Part shown: positions 19,970 to 27,510 of the stretch, one piece after another
Layout: every line of letters starts with the position of its first letter
Numbering within the stretch: the first letter of the stretch is position 1
Assembly: GCA_000482145.1 (NCBI GenBank)
Contig: AUXH01000048.1
Location: forward strand, 1-56,263
Reading direction: 5' to 3'
Length of the DNA stretch: 56,263 nt
Source: Strigomonas culicis
Taxonomy: Eukaryota; Euglenozoa; Kinetoplastea; Trypanosomatida; Trypanosomatidae
The notes under the pieces: model-generated
What the model was told of the DNA's origin: nothing
Databases searched by the model: none
The model's input: only the letters and a program-made list of their open reading frames with translations
Translations under genes and position numbers: made by a program

Positions 19970-20821
19970 TTAAAAAGAGAGCAATTTACTCTTCGCTGTT
20001 TCATATGAAAACATCATAATTGCACCAGAAGGAGCCGTGTACATGATGCGCGGCACAACACCAGAAAACATACCGTATATACCTCTCCTCATAAGTACAT
20101 ATCTCCACGCAGAAGCAAATGACTGTGAGTGTCCCAGTTGTATAATGGTCTTGACATTATCCAGTGGGAATGAGACAACTGATGCTGCTCCTCCAGCACA
20201 AAAGCCGGCAACGAGGAATTCCGTCGATAACTCGTTCCCGTAGTCACGAGAGGAACCATCGTGCATCTGACGCAGAAGCAGCTCATACACGAGCCAGTAC
20301 GTCGCATAGTGCGGTATATTCATACAAAACGTCGTGGGCAGTGAAACGAAAAGGGACTGTAACCCTTCCTTTCGAACTACCGACAAAACGCAGCGTAGCG
20401 AATTCGAAAACATCTTGCGTGAATCCATCTGCATCCTTTGCTTCACTACATCGAACGGAGTACTCACAGTATCATGTGCAATTGTGGCCGCGCAAGCCGC
20501 AAGGGCAATCCCAACCGGAGTATCTCCTGCGATACGCTTGGTGGCTTCGTAGAAGCCAAAGTAGGCTCCATGAGCAGGCACGGCGGAAACTAATATAGGG
20601 ACACATCCACGGTAAAGGCTGGTACATCCGCCATCATGGAAAATATGCTTTAGGGCCTGTCTTGTGTGACAGGCACTGCCACTCTGTACTCTAGTTTTTA
20701 TCGTGTCAAAGGGGAACATTATAAAATGCTCACAGAACCCAGCGAACGCACCTGCCACTAGTTCGACGGCAGAGAGATGGAGCTCATTATTCGCTTCATT
20801 TTCACAAAGTGAAGCGGACAT
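19970..20821 (-). CDS. Mitoferrin-like mitochondrial iron carrier (SLC25 family), 283 aa
   Basis: Three about 95-residue carrier repeats, each with the P-x-[DE]-x-x-[KR] signature: FPFDTIKTRVQ (from residue 36), TPFDVVKQRMQ (about 130) and FPLDNVKTIIQ (about 225). PAHGAYFGFYEATK in repeat 1 and the Met-Asn/Pro-His-Tyr motif MNIPHYATYWLVYE in repeat 2 are typical of mitoferrin/Mrs3-Mrs4, which import ferrous iron through the inner membrane for Fe-S and heme synthesis. The trypanosomatid orthologue is known as MCP17/LMIT1. Start is the ATG at 20821; a very clear acceptor (ATTCTAG) lies 20 nt upstream. Confidence 0.88.
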   Translation of the reverse strand: MSASLCENEANNELHLSAVELVAGAFAGFCEHFIMFPFDTIKTRVQSGSACHTRQALKHIFHDGGCTSLYRGCVPILVSAVPAHGAYFGFYEATKRIAGDTPVGIALAACAATIAHDTVSTPFDVVKQRMQMDSRKMFSNSLRCVLSVVRKEGLQSLFVSLPTTFCMNIPHYATYWLVYELLLRQMHDGSSRDYGNELSTEFLVAGFCAGGAASVVSFPLDNVKTIIQLGHSQSFASAWRYVLMRRGIYGMFSGVVPRIMYTAPSGAIMMFSYETAKSKLLSF

Positions 20822-20840
20822 CCAGACCGGAGACGGTATA

Positions 20841-20900
20841 CTAGAATAACGAGATACAAATGGAAAAGAAAAGAGAGAGTGAGAGAGAGGGAGACAGAAA
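20841..20900 (-). promoter_or_regulatory. Trans-splice acceptor for mitoferrin
   Basis: Coding strand: about 35 nt of CTCTCTCTCAC/TCTTTTC pyrimidines, then TTATTCTAG with AG at 20841-20842, giving a 19-nt 5' UTR. Confidence 0.7.
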
Positions 20901-21146
20901 CCACAGTAATACACGCAAACACACCAAATAAACAAATCCGAACAACAAGAAGAAACAAAACACGATCAGCATCAACCATATGTCTTCTTTTATGAATGCA
21001 TAACACTATTACTAAAGCAATTACCTGCACGGATGCACACATAATCCGGAAGGCGCTGGTAATGTACAAGAGCGCTAAGCACCTGGAGCAGCAAGGGGGA
21101 TGCAGGTGTGACAACCCGTTCACAGCCCGACTGGGCTCACATCGTT
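20901..21146 (-). other. Spacer between protease and mitoferrin genes
   Basis: 3' UTR of the protease gene and spacer. No gene or distinct element seen. Confidence 0.5.
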
Positions 21147-21749
21147 TTAGCTACGGCATACCACGCCCATCTCCGCAAGAACTGCCACCATCTTACGTGC
21201 GGGTAGGAATCCTGATACGCGAGAACCGTCCCGCGTGTTGGAAAACAAGTGAAGCCCGACAACGTGGTCGCCGAAGAAGTCAAGAACCGGTGCGCCGCTC
21301 GTTCCCGTTGTACTCACTGTGCCCTTGGCAAGACAGCCAGTCAAGTCCGACTCTATGACAACCCCGGGTGACACAATTGTGTCGTGCGGCGGCTTTGGCG
21401 AGCGCCACACCGTGACCACGCTACACCCAGCTTGCGGAAGAAACCCTCGAAGGGCCACGAAGGCTGGAACGGCGCCAGTGAGCCAGAAGACAAGTATGTC
21501 AACTTGTGTATTCTTGGCGACATACTCCGCGGGGAGCCACTTGGCGTCGTCGACCAATACACTGAAGTCCCCAACGTCATCCGCCTTGAGATTGAAGTGA
21601 TGTCCCGCGGACACTACGATTCGCTCCGAAACAGCCACACAGTTGCCCAAAAACACGTCCTTCCAATACAAGGCCAACACAGACCTGGTGATGCCGCTGC
21701 ACGGCTGGGGATTAGAGGGGATCTCGAACAACCCGTGGCGCTTCATCAT
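21147..21749 (-). CDS. Small trypsin-fold serine protease, 200 aa
   Basis: A compact chymotrypsin-like domain with an apparently complete triad: H50 in VVSAGHHF (equivalent of the TAAHC/SAGHC box), D84 in VDILVFWL, and S151 in TGTSGAPV (equivalent of GDSGGP). The next strand HVVGLHL is also typical of the fold. There is no signal peptide, transmembrane segment, PDZ domain or cleavable pro-region, so it is probably intracellular. Length equals one minimal protease domain. Such stand-alone trypsin-like proteases are unusual in trypanosomatids. Substrate unknown. Start is the double ATG at 21749; an acceptor AG lies 11-12 nt upstream. Confidence 0.72.
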   Translation of the reverse strand: MMKRHGLFEIPSNPQPCSGITRSVLALYWKDVFLGNCVAVSERIVVSAGHHFNLKADDVGDFSVLVDDAKWLPAEYVAKNTQVDILVFWLTGAVPAFVALRGFLPQAGCSVVTVWRSPKPPHDTIVSPGVVIESDLTGCLAKGTVSTTGTSGAPVLDFFGDHVVGLHLFSNTRDGSRVSGFLPARKMVAVLAEMGVVCRS

Positions 21750-21760
21750 AACCACGACAG

Positions 21761-21779
21761 CTAAATGAAAAAAAAAAGT
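21761..21779 (-). promoter_or_regulatory. Trans-splice acceptor for the protease gene
   Basis: Coding strand: a T10 tract, then CATTTAG with AG at 21761-21762. Confidence 0.7.
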
Positions 21780-22113
21780 ACTGAGAAGGGAAAAAAAAAG
21801 TATGAACTACGGGAAGTGAAAAAATATGAACAAAAAGAACAGAGTGAAAGATGAATGAAGGCGACCCCCCCCCTCCCCCCCACACACACAACACAAATAA
21901 TAACAAAAAAAAAAAGCACAGAACAGTGAAAAAAAAAATGATTTACTGAGTTCTTAAAACTAGTTGGTTTTTATACTCATGAATTTACAGGTTTAATGAA
22001 AACATTAAACATAGCACCGCCCTCCCAAACGAACACATTACAATGCAGACCGACAATAAGCACTACGATACGAGTGTATCACAGAGCAAACAACAAACAA
22101 ACAGACAGTGCGG
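21780..22113 (-). other. Intergenic region with G-rich run on coding strand
   Basis: Coding strand carries (GT)n followed by GGGGGGG-A-GGGGGGGGG at about 21865-21881, then TTC- and T-rich tracts down to the acceptor. No gene seen. Confidence 0.6.
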
Positions 22114-22350
22114 CTAACGCGAGATTTGTGAGCTCGTCTTTATTCGCCGTTCCTCCAAAGCGTCGTGAATTTTCATGTTGCTATAGTTTTGCATTGATCC
22201 GCAACAGACATATATGACGAAGGGGAAGAGCATAAACCCACAAAGACGACCAATAAGATCGTAATCGACCATTCCTCTGATCCTCATACGAGCCCTGGTA
22301 AGCTCTATGCGGGCATTTACGCGCCTTCTTATTCTTCCTAAAAAGCTCAT
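22114..22350 (-). CDS. Small single-span membrane protein, 78 aa
   Basis: Starts MSFLGRIRRRVNARIELTRARM. It has a strongly basic N-terminal amphipathic helix, one membrane segment (GRLCGFMLFPFVIYVCCG, about 37-54), then a polar tail with charged residues. The basic start and single span fit small inner-membrane subunits of mitochondrial complexes, which are common and poorly conserved in kinetoplastids; this is inference. An AG near 22476 (GAATGATAG) after a T13 tract and a CTCC-rich stretch gives a 5' UTR of about 125 nt. I recognise no family. Confidence 0.55.
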   Translation of the reverse strand: MSFLGRIRRRVNARIELTRARMRIRGMVDYDLIGRLCGFMLFPFVIYVCCGSMQNYSNMKIHDALEERRIKTSSQISR

Positions 22351-22798
22351 GATTAGCACAACTTGGAATTGTCGGTTTCCCACACGTACCAAAGGCGTAT
22401 TCAGCTTTCTTTACTGAAAGAGTACTAAGAAAAAGATCGTACTCGTTTAACAATAAGCGCAGACGGATTCTGTCCCTATCATTCCAAAGGGGAGCAGGAG
22501 GCGTGTGAAAAAAAAAAAAAACGAGAGACGGGGAAAGAAGAAAACACGATAGACACAACCACGAGAGGAGAGAGAGGTGAACGCTCCCATTCGACGGAGT
22601 AACATGGCTCGTGTCTGTTACATGTGAACTTGCATCTCTGTTACATTATGTCTTGGTTTTTTTTTTTTGTAGTGCAGTTGGTGATCGCTTTCGCAAAAGA
22701 TCTGATGATAAGAATGGTTTCTGTGGAAACTAAAACAGTATCTGTATACCTACACGTGATTCGCTTGTGAAAAGATAAGCGCACGCATAAGGTGTGGT
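22351..22798 (-). other. Intergenic region with polypyrimidine tract
   Basis: Contains the T13 tract (about 22509-22521) and acceptor AG near 22476 for the 78-aa gene, plus the 3' UTR of the actin-related gene. A 125-codon frame here overlaps these signals and is not credible. Confidence 0.5.
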
Positions 22799-23782
22799 CT
22801 ACCGTGGATCCACAATTTTACCGTATGTGCAGCGCGTTGGGCCCTCTTCTTCGTATTCTGTCGCATCGACGCACATACTCTTAAACGTGCTCAGTTGAGA
22901 AAGGATGGTACCGCCCTCCACTGCAGCCCAATGGGGATTTTTCAGGTACAAGCATTTGGGAACAACTTGAAGCAAACTGTGTGACAGCACGTCTGCAAAA
23001 GCGGAAGAGACGCCCTTCATATTCGCACCATTACCAGCGAGTGCATAGCGCAGTGGCGACGCGAATTGGATGGACGCACATTCCAGTATGTGGCAGAGTG
23101 AACGTGGTACATTCATGGCATCCGAATAGAGCATGCGGTGCGCCGCATCTCTGGCACTGTCGGCAGTGAGATCACTCACAAACGAGGTACCATCTGGGAG
23201 AGTAAGGGTCGTTGTGCCTCCGCCTCCTTCGCCCACGTAGCACTGCTGATTTTTGATGCATTCAAGTGTTTCGTAGTTGGGCAAGGTAAGGCAGTGCTGC
23301 CGGATGGCCTCATCCACGCGATGCCCCCCCACCCCAGACGAAGCGGCACATAAGGTGGGAAACGACACAGAATTAAAGATTGTTGAAACACGAACGCTGG
23401 AGAACCCCAAGTCAACACAGACGCCACTTGTCTCGCCCGCAGCGTACAGTGTCGTCGCGGCACTGTAAACTAAACTCACTTTCTTCGCGCCGAAACGTTC
23501 AAAAGAAGCGTACAACACCGTTTCCTTCTCCTTTGGCCGAGTAAGCGTATCGAGGAGCACAAGGAGTGTCACATCGTCGTCATACTCGCCACGGCCTTCC
23601 TCCTCAAAGACGTACTCACACGCTCGCGTGAACGTATCGCAAAAGTGACTAATATTTCGGTTAAACGGTTCGGCATGCTTGTGCTCTTTCAGCTCCGTTA
23701 GTGATTGCTTCTTACTCTGTTTGAGGCCGTAATTGTACTTCACGGAAAATGCCCCACTATCCACGACGTACAACGACTGCAT
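22799..23782 (-). CDS. Divergent actin-related protein, 327 aa
   Basis: The actin ATP-site motifs are recognisable: phosphate loop 1 VVDSGAFSVKYNYG (residues 6-19), phosphate loop 2 GVCVDLGFSSVRV (about 120-132), and the adenosine motif LAGNGANMKGV (about 255). The C-terminal HWAAVEGGTILSQLSTF and ATEYEEEGP match WIGGSILASLSTF and EYDEAGP of actin. It is about 50 residues shorter than actin, with a shortened N-terminal half, so it is an ARP rather than actin. Which ARP cannot be decided; a kinetoplastid-specific axonemal, chromatin or dynactin role are all possible. ATG at 23782 with TTC/T-rich tracts upstream. Confidence 0.8.
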   Translation of the reverse strand: MQSLYVVDSGAFSVKYNYGLKQSKKQSLTELKEHKHAEPFNRNISHFCDTFTRACEYVFEEEGRGEYDDDVTLLVLLDTLTRPKEKETVLYASFERFGAKKVSLVYSAATTLYAAGETSGVCVDLGFSSVRVSTIFNSVSFPTLCAASSGVGGHRVDEAIRQHCLTLPNYETLECIKNQQCYVGEGGGGTTTLTLPDGTSFVSDLTADSARDAAHRMLYSDAMNVPRSLCHILECASIQFASPLRYALAGNGANMKGVSSAFADVLSHSLLQVVPKCLYLKNPHWAAVEGGTILSQLSTFKSMCVDATEYEEEGPTRCTYGKIVDPR

Positions 23783-24131
23783 AAGAACGAGTGTTCTCAA
23801 AAGAAACCAGAGGGATATAGTAGAGCGCGTGATAGGAAAAAAAAAGAGAAAAAGAGAACAAAGGGGAAGTAAGAAAAAAGAGAATTCAAAGTAAGCAAAA
23901 AGAAAAAAAATGTGTATTGACGACACGTGCTGTAAAGAGAGAGAGCAACACCTTCACAAATTTGACAGTCATGAGAAAAAAAAAAGCAATACACTGGATA
24001 CAGAGAAAAAAAAAAGGAAAAAGAAGGGTCTTCTTCATGCATAATATGGTGAGCTTCTTTTTCTTGCTTGATATTCAACGCAGTTATATATGATACAACA
24101 TTTTGTTATATCTATTCCTACAAAGTGAACG
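23783..24131 (-). other. Pyrimidine-rich intergenic region
   Basis: Several T-rich tracts on the coding strand (about 23838-23846, 23901-23910, 23976-23985, 24007-24016). It holds the 3' UTR of the START gene and acceptor signals of the actin-related gene. No gene. Confidence 0.6.
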
Positions 24132-25202
24132 TTACATTGTCTGCCGGATGCCTTCGAGCATGCATTTTAAGCGAATAATGTACTCACTGGTAGTCGGGAT
24201 ATGACCCTCTCGCACAAAGGAGCGATCGATCGTGTTCATGGCATCCTGCATCGTGGCGCGGTACTGCTGCAGTGCAAGATTATCTCCCTCATTGGGAGGA
24301 GCGACCGGGGCGTACGACAGTGTAGGGGCCGTCATGTTCACCGTGTCTACGCGCTTCTCTCCTGCCACATTAGGCGCGTCGTTCACCGCAGCCGCCGGTT
24401 CAAGCTCGTTTGTCGCCGGTGGCTCCTCGCTCTTTTCGGCAGCCGCCTTTTCAGCATCCTCCGGATACAAATACGTGCTGTCCCAGTCCATCTTTGGGGT
24501 GCGCCACGGAAATACATGACCGGGAGGGTAGTTTTGCCGGGTCCACTCGGGGTAGCTGAGCGAGTACTTCTCGCACTTGTCCAGGATCACGGTGGCACCT
24601 TTAGACATGACGAAATTGATAATCGAGTGGGGAATAGAGCCGCACGGATCGCTATGCGTCACATACGTTAGCAAGTTGCCTCCGCTTTCATGCGGTTGAA
24701 TGAAGTAGCCGGTCAGAATGGATCGGGCGCGCACGAATCCCTTCTTCGGAGGGCAATCATTATGGGGCTCTGAGTGGTTAAAAATGACATAGTCGCCATT
24801 CGTAAACTCCATCCACGACCGTTGATTGCAAAAATCTCGATTCGATAAGAAGACTGGGAATTTCGCAGCGTAGTACCCGACGTCGTTATGCGCATCAAGC
24901 ACCACGATATTGTAACCCTCAAGCATATTCTCATCCCACGTGGCACGGTACTTTGCATCCTGCAGCTGGTCGTACAGCACCTGAGGAGGCACCGTTGGCA
25001 TCACGCGCTTCGCGCGGATGATGTTCAGGCCTGTCGACTTGTCGGGAGGGGGCTTCGACTGGACGGTCAGTTTACTATCCGAGAAGTGTGTACTCCAGCC
25101 TTCACTGGAAAAAGCTAAGTCTCTAAAACGACGGAAGTCGGGCAAAGTCATCAGACGGTACTTGTGACCGCCGGACTCCGCGAAGAGCTCCTTTGTCTCC
25201 AT
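24132..25202 (-). CDS. START-domain (PCTP/STARD10-like) lipid-transfer protein, 356 aa
   Basis: Residues about 20-235 are a START domain of the phosphatidylcholine-transfer type: AKYRATWDENMLEGYNIV, DVGYYAAKFPVFLSNRDFCNQRSW, then GFVRARSILTGYFIQP and the C-terminal helix SIINFVMSKGATVILDKCEKY. This is the most canonical START signature of the two in the window. The region 260-325 is Ala/Glu/Pro-rich and flexible, followed by a helical C-terminus. No signal peptide, so probably cytosolic, moving phospholipid between membranes. Start is the ATG at 25202; acceptor AG at 25229-25230. Confidence 0.88.
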   Translation of the reverse strand: METKELFAESGGHKYRLMTLPDFRRFRDLAFSSEGWSTHFSDSKLTVQSKPPPDKSTGLNIIRAKRVMPTVPPQVLYDQLQDAKYRATWDENMLEGYNIVVLDAHNDVGYYAAKFPVFLSNRDFCNQRSWMEFTNGDYVIFNHSEPHNDCPPKKGFVRARSILTGYFIQPHESGGNLLTYVTHSDPCGSIPHSIINFVMSKGATVILDKCEKYSLSYPEWTRQNYPPGHVFPWRTPKMDWDSTYLYPEDAEKAAAEKSEEPPATNELEPAAAVNDAPNVAGEKRVDTVNMTAPTLSYAPVAPPNEGDNLALQQYRATMQDAMNTIDRSFVREGHIPTTSEYIIRLKCMLEGIRQTM

Positions 25203-25228
25203 TACAAGTACGGCAGCAATAGATGGAA

Positions 25229-25318
25229 CTAAGAGAATACAAATCGAAAGCGTAGGGAGATGCACGAAATGAATACAAGAAAGAAAACAAATCAGAGAGA
25301 GAGAGAGAGAGAGAGAGG
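25229..25318 (-). promoter_or_regulatory. Trans-splice acceptor with (CT)12 tract for the START gene
   Basis: Coding strand: (CT)12 at 25294-25317, more T/C-rich sequence, then TTCTCTTAG with AG at 25229-25230. Confidence 0.65.
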
Positions 25319-26213
25319 TGCGTAAAGACGGACAAAAAAAAGTATTAAGTGCATAACAGAATAGTGACTGTATACAAATGAAGAGAAAAAAAGAGGCGAA
25401 TGCAAGAACAATTAGAATGCAAATAAAGCGGAAAAGACCACAACAACAACACCAACAACGATATACACAAAAAAAAAGTATTTTAGGAGCCAACAATACA
25501 CATCATTCCGCGTGAGTGTTTTCATCACTGATACATCGCAAGCGATGGAACACACTAAACTACCTAATTATACTATTTCCGTTCGGTTTTGCCGTATGTA
25601 GATTATGTAGAACAAACTGCTAATTTGTACCTCATGAAATGTGCGCGAAAGGGGTCCTCTATTCTTTCAAAATCCAAGGATCCCTGTAGTAGCAGGGTGC
25701 AGGCGTGGGTGGGATGGATTTTGGAAAGAAGGAACCTAATTCTCCTGAAGCAGAGAAGAGGAGGACCAAGTGAATGAATACTCTTTATCATGATACACAC
25801 GTCAAGTTAGAGAACTAAACGTTTCTCTACTTCATTACACTCCTTGCCTACTCCGTCAATTTCATTTGTTTCCGCGGGCTCCAAAAAAACAGGGTTTATT
25901 TAAGAATAAAGAGAAAAAGAAAAAGTATGGAAGTAAAAAATAAAAAAAAGTTTGGGAAAAAGCAACGTACTGTTAAAGTGAGGAAAAAACAAATTAGCGC
26001 ACTTCAGTGTAATATGTTGCTTTATGAAATATCCTATATCTCTCATATGGGTATAGGTATGGTATATGCGCATGTTAGCTCTTCACACGGAAATGCACAT
26101 ATGCAGAAAGCACATTCATTTTGTATTCCTTTTTCTTAAAAAAACTCTTTGCACTACTTATACAATTATACATGAGAGTCAAAGAAAAAAAAAGTATGTC
26201 CGTGTGGATGTGT
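25319..26213 (-). other. Largest intergenic region, about 0.9 kb
   Basis: No credible protein gene. It separates the Wee1-like kinase from the START gene. It contains a perfect small hairpin (CATCG-CAAG-CGATG) at 25534-25547 and the multi-stem element at 25653-25767, listed separately. I looked for tRNA boxes around these and saw none. Confidence 0.55.
25653..25767. other. Multi-stem inverted-repeat element, possible structured RNA
   Basis: Nested complementary segments: an outer stem GGTCCTC (25653-25659) with GAGGACC (25761-25767); a long arm TTCTTTCAAAATCCA (25662-25676) with TGGATTTTGGAAAGAA (25715-25730), 15 bp with one bulged G; an apical hairpin CCCTG-TAGTAG-CAGGG (25682-25697); and a side hairpin TTCTC/GAGAA (25740-25757). 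Together they make a three-way-junction layout. The strand is unknown because helices read equally on both. No Pol III boxes or T-run terminator seen. It could be a small ncRNA, a 3' UTR element of the kinase mRNA, or a relic of a mobile element. Confidence 0.4.
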
Positions 26214-27161
26214 TTATGTTGAATTAACATCACGCATTTTATGGATTTTTGTTTTGATTTTTTCTATCAACAGGGCCTTCTCCGTATTGATACCATTGCT
26301 CGGAAGCGTTTGAATCGCAATGGAAAAAGAAGAAGGTCTACTGGCAGCACAACTGGAGCTCATCCGTTTGATCAGGGATTGTAGGGCAGGGGAGTAGCTG
26401 GAAAAGCTCCCTGTGTAGACTCCCTCGCGCACAGCAAAAGGGTCCCCGCCCATGAGCTCCACACATGTGGCACCCAGCGCGTAGACATCCGTTTCAAATC
26501 CCGCGTTGGCTGCGTCGCAGACAGAAAAAATCTCTGGAGCAATGTAGTTTCGGTCGCCGTCGTCATCGTTGAGACCTTTAAACTGTTCGCCGGTGGCAGC
26601 TGCAGTGCGGGCGGTCGGGCGTGAGAGACCAAAATCACAGAGTTTAAAGAGATGGGATCCGTCATCCTTCGAAAAGGCTAAGATGTTTTCGGGTTTTATG
26701 TCACGGTGAACGAATCCACGAGAGTGGAGTCGGTGCAGAGCCGATGCGATTTGGTATATGAGAGACAGCAACGACTTCTCCGAAAGAGGCCGCGCAAAGC
26801 GGGCAACGGAGCCGTGGGGAACCCACTCGGTTCGCAGAAACACAGCCTTTTCTTCCACCCAGGCATCGCAGTAGCGAAGTATATTAGCGTGCTCGAGCGA
26901 GCTGAGAGCGTACATCTCCTGCAAGCGCTGCTGCAAGTCCCCTTCTCCAGATATGATCTTTTTCGTCTGTTTAACCGCATAGCTGCATTGATCTAAATCA
27001 AACACGCCCTTTTTCACTAAGCCAAAAGAGCCCTCGCCCGTTTCTTCTACTTTGCTCATCTCTTCATTGAGGCGACTCATGGAATAGTTCGCGCCCAGGC
27101 TGGTGTTTAGTGAAGCGCCTGAAAGAGCAAATTCTATGTTGTCATGGCATTGGTGGTTCAT
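26214..27161 (-). CDS. Wee1-like protein kinase, 315 aa
   Basis: Complete kinase domain: glycine loop TGEGSFGLV (41-49), K64 in YAVKQTKK, E82, catalytic HRDIKPEN (152-159), DFG at 176-178, and APE at 208-210. The small lobe YAVKQTKK...LQEMYALSSLEHANILRYCDAWVEEKAVFLRTE closely follows the Wee1 pattern (YAIKRSKK..LREVYAHAVL..HVVRYFSAWAE), as does the compact large lobe. Wee1 kinases phosphorylate the inhibitory Tyr of CDKs before mitosis. Unlike metazoan Wee1 it keeps the common HRDIKPEN and DFG forms. A short regulatory N-terminus (about 35 aa) is all that precedes the kinase. Acceptor AG at 27193-27194. Confidence 0.85.
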   Translation of the reverse strand: MNHQCHDNIEFALSGASLNTSLGANYSMSRLNEEMSKVEETGEGSFGLVKKGVFDLDQCSYAVKQTKKIISGEGDLQQRLQEMYALSSLEHANILRYCDAWVEEKAVFLRTEWVPHGSVARFARPLSEKSLLSLIYQIASALHRLHSRGFVHRDIKPENILAFSKDDGSHLFKLCDFGLSRPTARTAAATGEQFKGLNDDDGDRNYIAPEIFSVCDAANAGFETDVYALGATCVELMGGDPFAVREGVYTGSFSSYSPALQSLIKRMSSSCAASRPSSFSIAIQTLPSNGINTEKALLIEKIKTKIHKMRDVNST

Positions 27162-27192
27162 GTCTATCTATGCGCAGTAATCTCGGTAACTG

Positions 27193-27208
27193 CTAAGTAA
27201 AAAAAAAA
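27193..27208 (-). promoter_or_regulatory. Trans-splice acceptor for the Wee1-like gene
   Basis: Coding strand: T10 tract then ACTTAG with AG at 27193-27194, 32 nt before the ATG. Confidence 0.65.
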
Positions 27209-27510
27209 GTACACACAAAGTAGATAAAACTACAAAATGAAAAAGAGGGTGAGTATGAAACGAAATAAATAAAGATACTTGACTAAGTATTTCTTCTACG
27301 GTGCTGACCAATATATATGAGTGAGCAAAGAAACAAGAAGAGGGAAAAGGAACAGGAGACAAGCAGATTTAGTCATGCAATCAAAATGAAATGATACCAA
27401 GATAAGAGAAAATGATTCTTACGGAATACCAATCACTTTTCTATCGAACAAGTCAAACAGAGGGATAAACAAGGAAATGTGCGTGATGTTATTGAATGTG
27501 ATTGTGCGCA
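27209..27510 (-). other. Intergenic region
   Basis: 3' UTR of the PPR/RluA-like gene and spacer. Coding strand is T-rich; no gene or distinct element seen. Confidence 0.5.

Noticed and set aside
22181..22558. 125-codon minus-strand frame overlapping the 78-aa membrane protein
   Set aside because: Begins in the polypyrimidine tract and spans the likely acceptor; the 78-aa frame has a better start and composition.
25500..25800. Possible C/D snoRNA (coding-strand GTGATGA near 25522) or tRNA
   Set aside because: No matching D box (CTGA) at a suitable distance and no A/B boxes; only the inverted-repeat element is supported.
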